A stretch of 64,000 bases of DNA from Streptomyces sp. WMMB303 (lineage in GTDB: Bacteria > Actinomycetota > Actinomycetes > Streptomycetales > Streptomycetaceae). A program made the translations under genes and the position numbers. Positions 8,551 to 16,950 of this stretch are shown piece after piece; the stretch's first letter is position 1; each line of letters begins with the position of its first letter. The notes under the pieces are model-generated. The model was not told where the DNA came from, ran no database searches, and saw only the letters and a list, made by a program, of their open reading frames with translations. The stretch is taken from assembly GCF_029351045.1 (NCBI RefSeq), contig NZ_JARKIN010000001.1:2920001-2984000 (forward strand), in the 5' to 3' direction.

Positions 8551-9726
8551 ATGCCCATGTCCGAAAGCGGCACACCCGTCCACATTCTCGGGGCCGGCCC
8601 CGGGGGCCTGGCCACCGCCGCGGCCCTGCGGGAGCGCGGCATCAGCTCCGTCGTACTGGAGCGGAGCGACGCCGTCGGCTCCTCCTGGCGCGGCCACTAC
8701 GACCGGCTCCGCCTGCACACCACCCGGGCCCGGTCCGCACTCCCCGGACTGCCCCTGCCCCGCGCCTACGGGCGCTGGGTCGCCCGCGACGACGTGGTGC
8801 GCTACCTGGAGAAATACGCGGCGCACCACCGGATCGAACTGGCCACCGGCGTCGAGGTGCACAGGCTGGAACGGGTCGACGACCCGGAGGGCGCACCGGC
8901 CACCGCGGGCGGCCCACGGTGGATCCTGCACGCCAACGGCGGACGGCGGCTGACCGCACCCGCCGTCGTCGTCGCGACCGGCTACAACCACACCCCCCGC
9001 CTACCCCCCTGGCCCGGTCGTGACGACTTCACCGGGGAGCTGCTGCACGCCTCCCGCTACCGCTCCCCCGCGCCCTACGCCGGCCGTGACGTACTGGTGG
9101 TGGGCGCGGGGAACACCGGCGCCGAGATAGCCGCCGACCTGGCCGAGGGCGGCGCCGGGCGGGTCCGGCTGGCCGTGCGCACCCCTCCGCACATCCTCCG
9201 CCGCTCCACCCTCGGCTGGCCCTCGCAACTCAGCGCGATCCTGGGCCGCAGGCTGCCGGTGCGGCTCGGCGACGGGCTGGCCGCGCAGGTCGTCAGGGCG
9301 TCGGGTCCGGACCTGACCCGGCACGGGCTGCCCCGCCCGGAGACGGGCCTCTACACCCGGGCCCGCCAGGGCGCCACCCCGGTACTGGACGTCGGGCTCG
9401 TGGCCGCGGTGCGGCGCGGCAAGGTCGAGCCGGTGGCCGCCGTCGAGTCCTTCGACGGCGGCAAGGTGACGCTCGCGGACGGCGAGACGCTCTCCCCGGA
9501 GGTGGTCGTCGCCGCCACCGGATACCGGCGCGGCCTGGAGGACCTGGTCGGTCATCTGGGAGTGCTCGACTCCCGCGGGCTGCCCCGCGCGCACGGTCGC
9601 CGCACCCACGCGACCGCGCCGGCTCTCTATTTCACCGGCTTCACGAACCCGTTGAGCGGCACCCTGCGCGAACTCTCGCTGGACGCCCGCCGGATCGCCA
9701 GGGCCGTGGCGCGCGCCGCGCGCTGA
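8551..9726 (+). CDS. FAD-dependent monooxygenase (flavin-containing monooxygenase-like)
   Basis: About 391 residues with two Rossmann dinucleotide motifs: GAGPGGLATA near residue 12 for FAD and VVGAGNTGAEIA near residue 185 for NADPH. The loop LRLHTTRARSALPGLPLP and late ATGYRRGLEDL are typical of YUCCA/CzcO-like oxidases. The predicted reaction is NADPH- and O2-dependent oxygenation of an unknown soft nucleophile or ketone. A -10 box TAGTAT (8539-8544) sits 6 nt before the ATG at 8551, implying a leaderless transcript; an earlier GTG at 8545 would precede the expected transcript start. The next gene is a flavin reductase, though this enzyme type normally needs none. Confidence 0.88.
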   Translation: MPMSESGTPVHILGAGPGGLATAAALRERGISSVVLERSDAVGSSWRGHYDRLRLHTTRARSALPGLPLPRAYGRWVARDDVVRYLEKYAAHHRIELATGVEVHRLERVDDPEGAPATAGGPRWILHANGGRRLTAPAVVVATGYNHTPRLPPWPGRDDFTGELLHASRYRSPAPYAGRDVLVVGAGNTGAEIAADLAEGGAGRVRLAVRTPPHILRRSTLGWPSQLSAILGRRLPVRLGDGLAAQVVRASGPDLTRHGLPRPETGLYTRARQGATPVLDVGLVAAVRRGKVEPVAAVESFDGGKVTLADGETLSPEVVVAATGYRRGLEDLVGHLGVLDSRGLPRAHGRRTHATAPALYFTGFTNPLSGTLRELSLDARRIARAVARAAR

Positions 9727-9858
9727 GCGGAGCGCCGCAAGCCGCGGGGCGGGTGTTGCGGGGCGGTGAGGGCCCAGGTCACCCCGGCGCGCTTGCCCCC
9801 GGTGCCGTGGACCCGGCTTCGAGGCGGCGTGGAGCACCGTGGTTACTCTGGAGTCGCC

Positions 9859-9936
9859 GTGCGCGTCGGCACGACAGCGAGAAAGAGTCCGCAACCTTTC
9901 CGATCTGACGAAGCATCAGGTGCGATGAATCCATGA
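9859..9936 (+). CDS. Candidate 25-codon leader ORF overlapping the flavin reductase start
   Basis: GTG at 9859 opens a 25-residue frame (starts VRVGTTARKSPQPF, ends GAMNP). Its TGA overlaps the ATG of the flavin reductase (ATGA at 9933-9936). A TACTCT -10-like box at 9844-9849 lies 9 nt upstream, so it may be leaderless. Codon use is unlike normal Streptomyces genes (AGA, TCT, CCA, GAA, AAT), so if translated it is more likely a regulatory leader than a functional protein. Confidence 0.35.
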   Translation: MRVGTTARKSPQPFRSDEASGAMNP

Positions 9937-10694
9937 TGGGACACGCTGGAATGGCAGCCACCGCGGTGCGCTATCTGCGCGCCGCAGGCGCACCGGCCGC
10001 CCGCGGCACACGCCGTGCGCGCAACACCCGGCCCGGCACGGACCGACCGGGCGCCGAGCGACCGGGCACCGGACCGGACACGGAGTCCGGCACGCTCCCC
10101 AAGGCCGACCTGCGCGCCGTGCGCGAGGACGAGCGTGCCCCACTCGATCCGGCCCACTTCCGGCGCGTGCTCGGCGGCTTCGCCTCGGGAGTCACCGTGG
10201 TGACCGCACCCGCCCCGGAGGACCCCGCGGAACACACCGCGGTGCACGGAGCCTCCGCGACGGAGCCCGACGGGGCGCCGGGGCCGGCGGGGTTCGCCTG
10301 CCAGTCCTTCGCCTCCCTGTCGCTGGAACCGCCCCTGGTGTCGTTCATGGTGGGCCGCACCTCCACCAGTTGGCCGCGCATCGCACGGGCCGGCGTCTTC
10401 TGCGTCAACGTGCTCGCCGCCGACCAGGGCGAGCTGTGCCGTGCCTTCGCGGTGAGCGGCACCGACAAGTTCGCCGGGGTCTCGCACCGCCCCGCGCCGG
10501 CCACGGGATCGCCGCTGCTGGCGGGCGTGGCGGCGTGGATCGACTGCGAGATCCAGGCCGTGCACACCGGCGGCGACCACCTCATCGTGGTGGGCCGGGT
10601 CCGTGCGCTGGACGCCGCCGAGGACGCCGGGGGCCCGCTGGTCTTCCACCGCGGCCGCCTGGGCACCTTCGCACCGGTCGACGGCCGGGACTGA
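9933..10694 (+). CDS. Flavin reductase-like FMN-binding protein
   Basis: About 253 residues. The C-terminal 165 residues match the flavin reductase domain: FRRVLGGFASGVTVVTA, then FACQSFASLSLEPPLVSFMV, FCVNVLAADQGELCRAFA, and GDHLIVVGRV. This family reduces FMN/FAD with NAD(P)H to feed two-component monooxygenases. The first 60 residues are Arg/Pro/Gly rich and poorly conserved, so the true start could be an internal ATG such as 9951. It lies downstream of the flavin monooxygenase on the same strand and may be translationally coupled to the short leader ORF. Confidence 0.85.
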   Translation: MMGHAGMAATAVRYLRAAGAPAARGTRRARNTRPGTDRPGAERPGTGPDTESGTLPKADLRAVREDERAPLDPAHFRRVLGGFASGVTVVTAPAPEDPAEHTAVHGASATEPDGAPGPAGFACQSFASLSLEPPLVSFMVGRTSTSWPRIARAGVFCVNVLAADQGELCRAFAVSGTDKFAGVSHRPAPATGSPLLAGVAAWIDCEIQAVHTGGDHLIVVGRVRALDAAEDAGGPLVFHRGRLGTFAPVDGRD

Positions 10695-10757
10695 GTGCGG
10701 CGGCCGCGGCGGTCCGGCCCCCTCGCCGGTCGCCCGTCCCCGCCATCGGCTCCCCGG

Positions 10758-11579
10758 TCACCCGGAGTGCACCTCCAGCCCCGTGCGGCCGGGGGCGAGT
10801 TCCGGGCGCAGCACCAGATCGGCGTCGTAGTCGCCGCCCGCCTCGTACCGGAAGGGCAGCGGGGCGAGGGTGTCCAGGGTGCGCAGCCGCTCGCACAGTT
10901 CCTCCTGGCGCTCCTTGACGTCGGCCGCGGTCGCCCGGTCGGCCCCGTAGACCACGAACGGCGGGAGCGCCGCCATGCCCGTGTACCAGAACGTGCCGTG
11001 GTGCAGCGGGAAGAGCACATCGTTGACATACCCGTGGACGCCGCGCGGCCCGAAACCGGAGGCACGCGCCCCGACCGACGTGACGACCATGGCGCGCTTG
11101 CCCGCCAGTCCCCCGTCCCCGTATCGGCGGATGCCCCCCTCCGCGTCCCGTACACCGAACGCGAAGCCCTGCACCAGTACCCGGTCGAACCAGCCCTTGA
11201 GGATGGCGGGCGGCCCGAACCACCACAGCGGGAAGTGGAAGACCACGGTGTCGGCCCACGCGATCTTCTCCTGCTCGGCCCGGATGTCCGCGCTGAGCCC
11301 GCCCGTGACGTAGCCGTGCTCCTGCGCGTCCCCGACCAGCAGCCGTTCCCCCTCCGGTGCCCTGCCGGGGAAGTCGGCGCCGTCGACGACCGGCTTCCAG
11401 CCCATCGCGTACAGGTCGGACTCCCGCACCTGGTGTCCCTGTTCCCGCAGTGCGGCGACGCCGGTGTCCCGCAGCGCGGCGTTCAGGGAGCGCGCCTCGG
11501 GGTGAGCGAAGATCCACAGCGTCCTCCGCGGCGTCCTCTTCGGTTTCGGGGTCGTCTCCGTCGTCTCCGTCGTCTGCAT
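10758..11579 (-). CDS. NAD(P)H-dependent quinone oxidoreductase (flavodoxin-like fold)
   Basis: 273 residues, of the NQO/MdaB family (Flavodoxin_2). The FMN-site strand LWIFAHPEARSLNAAL comes first, then FHFPLWWFGPPAILKGWFDRV, the signature around the flavin, and GRRGVHGY-like residues near the active site. The first 15 residues are Thr/Lys rich and probably disordered. It would carry out two-electron reduction of quinones or modulate oxidative stress. It is divergent from the GlxA-type regulator at 11786, about 200 bp away, a standard arrangement for a regulator and its target. Confidence 0.9.
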   Translation of the reverse strand: MQTTETTETTPKPKRTPRRTLWIFAHPEARSLNAALRDTGVAALREQGHQVRESDLYAMGWKPVVDGADFPGRAPEGERLLVGDAQEHGYVTGGLSADIRAEQEKIAWADTVVFHFPLWWFGPPAILKGWFDRVLVQGFAFGVRDAEGGIRRYGDGGLAGKRAMVVTSVGARASGFGPRGVHGYVNDVLFPLHHGTFWYTGMAALPPFVVYGADRATAADVKERQEELCERLRTLDTLAPLPFRYEAGGDYDADLVLRPELAPGRTGLEVHSG

Positions 11580-11785
11580 GTCACCGATCCTGCGTCCGGC
11601 CGGGGACCGGAACGAGTGGCCGGATGGACGACGAGTGAAAGATTCCAGCCACCCCACGGGCACCCGCGAACCGGCCGGCGGAAGAGAACCGGGCGGATCG
11701 CGGCCCGGCGACCGGACGGAACAGGATGCGCGGGGAGCCGGGCGGATCAGGTGGCCGGCGGAGCGCCGTGTGCGAGGATCAGGCC

Positions 11786-12805
11786 ATGGCCGCCTTCACC
11801 CGCCCCGGACTGCACCGGGTGGCCGTGCTGGTCAGGCACGGAGTGCTGCCGATGGAACTCGGGCTGGTGCACCAGGTGTTCGGCCGCGCCGCCACCGCGG
11901 AGGGCGAACCGCTGTACGAGGTCCTCACCTGCGCCGTCGCCCCGGGAATCGTCCGCACGGACGCCGACTTCCCCATCCACGTCGCGCACGGCCCCGAAGC
12001 GCTGGCGGAGGCCGACACGGTCGTCGTCCCCGCCACCCACGAGCCGGACGAGACGGAGACCGAGGGCAGGCTGCCCGCACCACTCCGCGAGGCGTTCGCG
12101 CGGGTCCGCCCCGGCACCCGGATGGCGTCCATCTGCACCGGCGCCTTCGTCCTGGCCGCCGCCGGACTGCTGGACGGCAGGCGGGCGACGACCCACTGGA
12201 TGTCCACCGACAGCTTCCGCACCCTGTATCCGGCCGTGGATCTGGACCCGGACGTGCTCTACGTGGACGAGGGCTCCGTGCTGACCTCCGCCGGCGAGGC
12301 GGCCGGGATCGACCTGTGCCTGCACATCGTGCGGGAGGACCACGGGGCGGCCGTCGCCAACGCGGTTGCGCGACGCACCGTCGTCCCGCCGCACCGCGAC
12401 GGCGGGCAGGCCCAGTTCATCCGCCGCCCCGTCCCCGAGCCCCGCCGCTCCGCCACCGGAGCGGCCCGCTCCTGGGCCCTGGACCACCTGGACCTCCCGC
12501 TGACCCTCCGCGAACTCGCCGCACGGGAATCCATGAGCGTCCGCACCTTCACCCGCCGCTTCCGCGAAGAGGTCGGCGTGACGCCGCTGCGCTGGCTGAC
12601 CCGGCAGCGCATCGAACGCGCCCGCCACCTGCTGGAGGAGTCCGACCTGCCCGTCGAACGGGTCGCCGCCCGCGCCGGGTTCGGTACGGCCGCCTCCCTC
12701 CGCCAGCACTTCCACACGGCGCTGGGGGTCTCCCCCCGCGCCTACCGCCGGACGTTCCGGGCCCGGACGGGGGCGGGAGCGAGCGCGGAGGGCGCTGCGG
12801 CGTAG
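11786..12805 (+). CDS. GlxA-type transcriptional regulator (DJ-1/PfpI plus AraC HTH)
   Basis: 339 residues. An N-terminal DJ-1/PfpI amidotransferase-like domain includes ASICTGAFVLAAAGLLDGR, with the conserved Cys in a nucleophile-elbow-like turn, and RATTHW. The C-terminal AraC domain has both HTHs (LTLRELAARESMSVRTFTRRFREEVG and ERVAARAGFGTAASLRQHF). The start is the ATG at 11786, after GAGGATCAGG. It faces the quinone oxidoreductase, which it probably regulates in response to a small ligand or redox signal (inferred from the divergent pair). Confidence 0.9.
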   Translation: MAAFTRPGLHRVAVLVRHGVLPMELGLVHQVFGRAATAEGEPLYEVLTCAVAPGIVRTDADFPIHVAHGPEALAEADTVVVPATHEPDETETEGRLPAPLREAFARVRPGTRMASICTGAFVLAAAGLLDGRRATTHWMSTDSFRTLYPAVDLDPDVLYVDEGSVLTSAGEAAGIDLCLHIVREDHGAAVANAVARRTVVPPHRDGGQAQFIRRPVPEPRRSATGAARSWALDHLDLPLTLRELAARESMSVRTFTRRFREEVGVTPLRWLTRQRIERARHLLEESDLPVERVAARAGFGTAASLRQHFHTALGVSPRAYRRTFRARTGAGASAEGAAA

Positions 12806-13158
12806 CGGACCGCGCGGCGGCCCGATGAGGGCGACGGCCTGCCGTACGAGCGCGGTGCTGTGACGGCGGCTGCCCGCGGGGCCCGGGGGCGGTCGCCGGG
12901 CCCGGCACAGTCGGGCGGCGGCGCTCCGGTGCGCGCCCCGAGCACGGCACGGTGTGCCGCCACCCGACTCCGGCGCTCGGGGACCTGCCCTCGGACGGAG
13001 GCTGGCGCCGGGACGCGACCCGCACTCGCCGAGGAACCTCAGGCACCTCGTCGTCCCCTCACGACGAATCGCTCCACCCCAAGGGTGATCAAACCGGTAC
13101 GAGACGTCAACACCTGGTCTGGACTTTGGGGGTTATGCCCGTATTGCCCGGCGCGCGC
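12806..13158. terminator. Intergenic region with one hairpin (12879-12903)
   Basis: GGGCCCGG (12879-12886) pairs perfectly with CCGGGCCC (12896-12903) across a 9-nt loop, about 75 bp past the GlxA-type gene, and may be its terminator. Nothing else in these 350 bases supports a gene. They separate two convergent genes. Confidence 0.45.
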
Positions 13159-13722
13159 TCAGCCGAACGCGCCAGCGCCCGCTCCGGCCACATTGACCCG
13201 CGCACCCACGTCCACCCCGGCACGCGGCTCACCGTTCGCCCGGGCCCCCCGACGGGCGCCCGACTCCCGGCCGTCGACCGGTGCGGGATCCACCGCCCCC
13301 AGCGGCGCGGTGTCCAGCTCACACCAGACCCGCTTGCCGCCCGGCTCGTGCTCCCAGCCCCAGCGGTCGGCGAGGCCCGAGACGAGTTCGAGGCCGCGAC
13401 CGCCGGTGTCCTCCCCCTCGGCGAGGCGGCGGCGCGGCGCGCGGCTGCTCGCGTCGGCCACCTCGACCCGTACCGACCCGGCCACCTCGTGCGCGGCCCC
13501 GGCCGGGCAGCGCCGCGGCAGCAGCATGCACAGGACGGCCGGACAGCCGGTGTGCACCACCGCGTTGGTGACGAGTTCCGAGATCAACAGAATCAGCGTC
13601 TCGGCCAGCGGCTCATCGGCGTCCACCCCCGATCCCGCCAGCCGGGCCCGGGCCCACCTCCGGGCACGGGCCACCTCCGTCGGATCGGATCCGATCTCCA
13701 ACTGCTCCAGAAGCACCTGCAC
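13159..13722 (-). CDS. ATP-binding anti-sigma-type regulator (HATPase_c_2)
   Basis: 187 residues. GHKL ATPase motifs are present: the N-box as LILLISELVTNAVVHT, the G1-like VEVADASSRAP, and the G2-like GGRGLELVSGLADRWG. Such RsbW/SpoIIAB-like proteins bind sigma factors or anti-anti-sigma partners and may phosphorylate STAS proteins. A STAS protein lies 600 bp upstream on the same strand, a natural partner. The last 40 residues are Gly/Ala/Arg rich and unconserved. A perfect palindrome lies 50 bp upstream (13771-13787). Confidence 0.88.
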   Translation of the reverse strand: MQVLLEQLEIGSDPTEVARARRWARARLAGSGVDADEPLAETLILLISELVTNAVVHTGCPAVLCMLLPRRCPAGAAHEVAGSVRVEVADASSRAPRRRLAEGEDTGGRGLELVSGLADRWGWEHEPGGKRVWCELDTAPLGAVDPAPVDGRESGARRGARANGEPRAGVDVGARVNVAGAGAGAFG

Positions 13723-13770
13723 CGCTCACACCATCCGAACTGGCGGACACATCGCCTCGCGTCTCCATGT

Positions 13771-13787
13771 AGTCACGGATTGTGACT
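13771..13787. promoter_or_regulatory. Perfect inverted repeat, candidate operator
   Basis: AGTCAC, 5 nt, GTGACT, centred about 57 bp upstream of the ATP-binding regulator's start and within its expected promoter region. No known operator consensus is matched with confidence. Confidence 0.4.
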
Positions 13788-14344
13788 CCAGCGAGAACAG
13801 CATGGTTGACTCGTAGTGAAGCCAACAAGCGCTTCAGGCATATTCCGGCGCAAAGGAGTAGACGCACGGCATACTGTGCGACGCCGAGCACAAGGACTCG
13901 AACGACCGCACCCGCATCTCGTGGACACCCTTACACCCCTTGGCCGTCGGGACCCACACCGCTCGGCGGCGCGGCCCGCGCCTTCCGCCGGCGACCCGCG
14001 GCCGCCGCACTCGCTCCCAGGGAGCGTATCCGAGTGGAATACGATCTTCCGCTCACGGTGATCAAGAGTCACACGCAAGCCAGTCGTAACCCAGCGTAGT
14101 CATACACATCGAACGTCTCGGCCGGCAGGGCACTCGCCGACTCCAGGATCGACCTGGCGATGCGCGGCAGTTCGGTCACCGACGTGACCCCTCGCCGCAC
14201 CGAGAGCTGATGGCCCGTCAGCAACGCCCCGGAACGGGGACGGTCCCGTGTTCCGCGGCGACCTGACGGCACGTCAGTGGGCAGGGTGAGGCGCGGGGGA
14301 ACGGTCTGCTGCGCGCTGTGCCGCCACACCGCGCGACGCGGACA
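13788..14344. other. Spacer with no supported gene
   Basis: Over 500 bases of mixed composition, with lower GC around 13795-13900 than its surroundings. Short ORFs occur on both strands, but none has a ribosome binding site plus protein-like composition. It may hold the promoter of the ATP-binding regulator and the 3' UTR of the STAS gene. Confidence 0.4.
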
Positions 14345-14725
14345 TCACGCCGTGAGCGGGTCCGTGGTCGTGTGCGCGGCGGTGGCCGCGGCCAGGTCCG
14401 GGTAGCAGTCGAAGAGCCGTCGCACACCGAGCGCGGAGAGCACCCGGTTGACGTGGGAACCGTCCTCGGCGCCGCGCGCGGGCAGGATCAGCCGGAGCCG
14501 TCCCGCGCAGGAGCGCATCAGCCGACGGGAGGCGATCAGGACGCCCACCCCGCTGGAATCGCAGAAGAGGACGTCGGACAGGTCGAGCACGAGGCTCCTG
14601 CGCCCTTCCGCGACGGCATCGTGCACATGCTGCCGCACCGCGGGTGAGGTGACCAGGTCCAGCTCACCGGAGACCCGGAGCACGGCCCACCCGTCCCGCT
14701 CCTCCTCCAGCACCTTCAACGACAC
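14345..14725 (-). CDS. STAS-domain anti-sigma factor antagonist
   Basis: 126 residues from a GTG at 14725 (VSLKVLEEERDGWAVLRVSGELD). Longer in-frame starts add unconserved sequence. The STAS fold shows the usual SLVLDLSDVLFCDSSGVGVLI, where a Ser of the DSSG turn is the phosphorylation site in SpoIIAA/RsbV relatives. It would bind an ATP-binding anti-sigma factor and release a sigma factor when unphosphorylated. The ATP-binding gene at 13159-13722 is the obvious local partner. The C-terminus (DCYPDLAAATAAH) is standard for Streptomyces copies. Confidence 0.88.
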   Translation of the reverse strand: MSLKVLEEERDGWAVLRVSGELDLVTSPAVRQHVHDAVAEGRRSLVLDLSDVLFCDSSGVGVLIASRRLMRSCAGRLRLILPARGAEDGSHVNRVLSALGVRRLFDCYPDLAAATAAHTTTDPLTA

Positions 14726-15090
14726 GCCCCGCAACCCCTTCGTCGATCGCCTACAGCAGTCGGCTGCCCTGGCCCACCCCTCCGAAACTGGTCCCAGGGA
14801 ACCGACCCTATGCGTTCCCCTGCCCTTACCCGCGGGAACCTGCGGGAACTTGTGGTCACGCCCCCATAACGCCGGACCGCAACCACCCCTCCAATCTCTC
14901 ACTTCGCACCCGAACCACGCGCAACGTAACGCGAGAGACATCCTCGGTGACCAGCCCCCGGCCCCCGAAGTGACGGCGAGGTGACATGTAGCCCTCCGTA
15001 GCCATTCTCCGCAGTCGTAGTGACGCTCGGTCGGGAGAGCGAGGCTGGGTTCGGACCCTCAAGTGAGTGCCTCCCCGCCCGAGGGGCTGC

Positions 15091-15228
15091 TAGCGTGTGC
15101 GCGTGCCGAAAACAGACAAGGTGCGCCGTCACTGAGAGTGGCGGCGCAAAACCCGAGTTCTCGCCGCCGCTCCTGACTTCTGGCCAGGAGCGCCTTTGTG
15201 GCGCTCGGACTTCCCTGTTCCGGAGCGC
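15091..15228 (+). promoter_or_regulatory. Leader with six-segment alternating hairpins: candidate drug-responsive translational attenuator
   Basis: A -10 box TAGCGT (15091-15096) precedes a leader ORF at 15103. Five overlapping stems follow. A: 15122-15133 with 15137-15148 (12 bp). B: 15137-15146 with 15162-15171 (10 bp). C: 15168-15175 with 15185-15192. D: 15188-15194 with 15200-15206. E: 15201-15206 with 15223-15228. Stem E covers the GGAG (15222-15225) of the MFS gene. A+C+E would be the off state. A ribosome stalled in the leader breaks A and allows B+D, freeing the ribosome binding site. This matches the logic of erm-type attenuators. Pairings were read by eye. Confidence 0.65.
15103..15135 (+). 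CDS. 10-codon leader peptide of the MFS attenuator
   Basis: GTG at 15103 gives VPKTDKVRRH and a TGA at 15133-15135. The GTG is 7 nt after the -10 box, so translation would be leaderless. The last codons and the stop lie in the 5' strand of stem A. A ribosome stalled on the basic VRRH end would keep that stem open. It is too short to appear as an ordinary gene call. Confidence 0.55.
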   Translation: MPKTDKVRRH

Positions 15229-15233
15229 ACTTC

Positions 15234-16616
15234 ATGTTTGCCTTGTCTGCTCGTCACCGTCGGCGTGTCCTTGTCGCCGACCTCATCTCCACAGCCGTGT
15301 TCCCCCTCGCGATCACCGGATCGACGGCTGTCGTCCCCGCTGTGACCGGTGGCCTGCCGGGGGCGGATGCCCTGGGCCCGTGGATCGTCCTCGCCTACAA
15401 CGGGCTCTTCGCAGCTGCTCTGCTGCTGGCGGGAGCGCTAGCGGACCGCAGCGCCCGCACGCGGTTCTTCGCCATCGGAAACGTCGTTGTCGCAGCTACC
15501 GGGTTTGCGTCCGCACTCGCTCCGGACCTTGTGTCTCTGGTGGCCCTTCGCGCGGTCGCCGGCATCGGAGCGGCCATGTGCGCCGCCGGTGGTTCGTCGA
15601 TGCTCTTGGCCGTGTACCCGCCGGAGCAGCGGCGTCGGGTGTACGGCTACGCCGGTGCCGTGCTGGGCAGCAGTCTGGCGTTGGGACCGTTGATCGCCCA
15701 AGCCCTCATAGCCGCCGGGGGCTGGCCCCTCGTCTTCGTCGCGCCGGGGGCCGTTGCCACCGTCGCCGCCCTGTCCACCCTCACGCTTCCGGGCCTTCGC
15801 AGCCCCGCGGTGTCAGAGAACTTCGACGGTGTCGGCGCTGCCCTCTTCGGGGCGACCGTCGCCACCGCAGTGACCGCACTCGGGCTGGGCTTCGGGGCCG
15901 GCATCCCGTGGTGGGTGCCGGTCGCACTCCTCCTCGCCGCGGTGGTCAGTGCAATCCGCCTCGTCCGCGTGGAACGGCGTGCACCCGATCCGGCGATACC
16001 CATCGGCCTGTTGCGAATCCCCGCCTACCGGGCGTACGCGCTGGCGACGGGCGCCTTCATGGGAATGCTCGTGGTGACGTTGGCCGTGCTCCCCCGGCTT
16101 GGCTCCGCCCAGGGCATCGGCGCAGGCGAGGCGGCAGCGGTGCTGAGCCTGCTGACGGTGCCCTCGACGCTGCTTCCGCTTCTTGCCGCACGGATCGCGC
16201 GCCGATGGGCACGACCGCTGGTGACCACCGCACTGCTCACCTGCGCCGTCACCGCAGTCGTCCTCCAGGCGACCAACCGTCCTGCGGCGCTTCTCCTCGC
16301 GGCGGCGGTCATCGGGCTGTGCCTTGGACTCACCCAAGGTGTGCCTGACGGGCAAGCACTCCACTACGTACCCTTCGAACGTGGAGGGGCCGGCGCCGCG
16401 TTGTTCAGCACGACGCGGATGAGTCTGGAAACTTTCACCCTGGCGGCCGCCACCGGACTGATGGCGGCGCTCGGTCCCTCATCCGGGATGGCTGTGGCTG
16501 GAGCCGTGTGCCTCATCGCGGCCCTCGCCGTCCGGAAAGCTGTCCCCTCCCGCGACGCCCGGTCACAGCCCGGGACTCCGGGCACGGATACCAGCGGACA
16601 GGCCACCCGGCGGTAG
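15234..16616 (+). CDS. MFS drug exporter, DHA2 (EmrB/QacA-like) type
   Basis: 460 residues from the ATG at 15234 (MFALSARHRRR), 8 nt after GGAG. The sequence is a train of about 12-14 hydrophobic helices. Helix 1 region is followed by LAYNGLFAAALLLAGALADR, the motif A-like loop after helix 2 (LADRSARTRFFAIGN). Motif C-like Gly-rich residues occur around AGAVLGSSLALGPL. It would export a toxic compound using the proton gradient. The structured leader suggests induction by a ribosome-targeting antibiotic, so macrolide, lincosamide or similar substrates are a reasonable guess, not a demonstrated one. Confidence 0.88.
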   Translation: MFALSARHRRRVLVADLISTAVFPLAITGSTAVVPAVTGGLPGADALGPWIVLAYNGLFAAALLLAGALADRSARTRFFAIGNVVVAATGFASALAPDLVSLVALRAVAGIGAAMCAAGGSSMLLAVYPPEQRRRVYGYAGAVLGSSLALGPLIAQALIAAGGWPLVFVAPGAVATVAALSTLTLPGLRSPAVSENFDGVGAALFGATVATAVTALGLGFGAGIPWWVPVALLLAAVVSAIRLVRVERRAPDPAIPIGLLRIPAYRAYALATGAFMGMLVVTLAVLPRLGSAQGIGAGEAAAVLSLLTVPSTLLPLLAARIARRWARPLVTTALLTCAVTAVVLQATNRPAALLLAAAVIGLCLGLTQGVPDGQALHYVPFERGGAGAALFSTTRMSLETFTLAAATGLMAALGPSSGMAVAGAVCLIAALAVRKAVPSRDARSQPGTPGTDTSGQATRR

Positions 16617-16779
16617 CTTCCGAGCTACGCCTCGGCTTCAGCGGGCGGGCAGGGGGTCGCATCCGGTCACGCCTCGGCCGGCGCGACGCCTCCCGCACGC
16701 GCAGCACCCCAGTTGCGTCGAAAGGGGCGTGCGTTGTCGGCGGCTCGCACTACATTCGAGGGGTTGACGGACAGCACGG

Positions 16780-16940
16780 GAGCGGAAGGGAAACCGCCGG
16801 CCGCGACACCGCCGGCCGCGGGACGGAAGCGGAACGGCCACGGCACGGAAGCGTAAGGACCGCGGCGCGGAAGCGGAGCGGACGAGGAGCGAACGCGGAA
16901 CGGAAGCGGGACGGAAGCGGTACGGCGGAACCGGAAGACT
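16780..16940. repeat. Purine-rich degenerate repeat block (CGGAAGCGGNACGG units)
   Basis: Roughly 160 bases made of imperfect copies of GGAAGCGG / ACGGAAGCGG interspersed with GGCCGCG, all with purines on the plus strand. It lies directly upstream of the sigma-factor gene. It has no convincing coding capacity and may affect transcription or mRNA structure. Confidence 0.55.
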
Positions 16941-16950
16941 GGGGGCCACC

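Noticed and set aside
8545..10694. Two-component monooxygenase biosynthetic cluster
   Set aside because: The monooxygenase is of the NADPH-dependent FMO type that needs no reductase, and no other biosynthetic genes lie nearby.
13888..13905. tRNA T-arm-like GTTCGAGTCCTT on the minus strand
   Set aside because: No matching acceptor, D-arm or anticodon stem could be found around it.
15188..15206. Stem D as a transcription terminator
   Set aside because: No U-tract follows, and stem E directly hides the ribosome binding site, so translational control fits better. A transcriptional role is not excluded.
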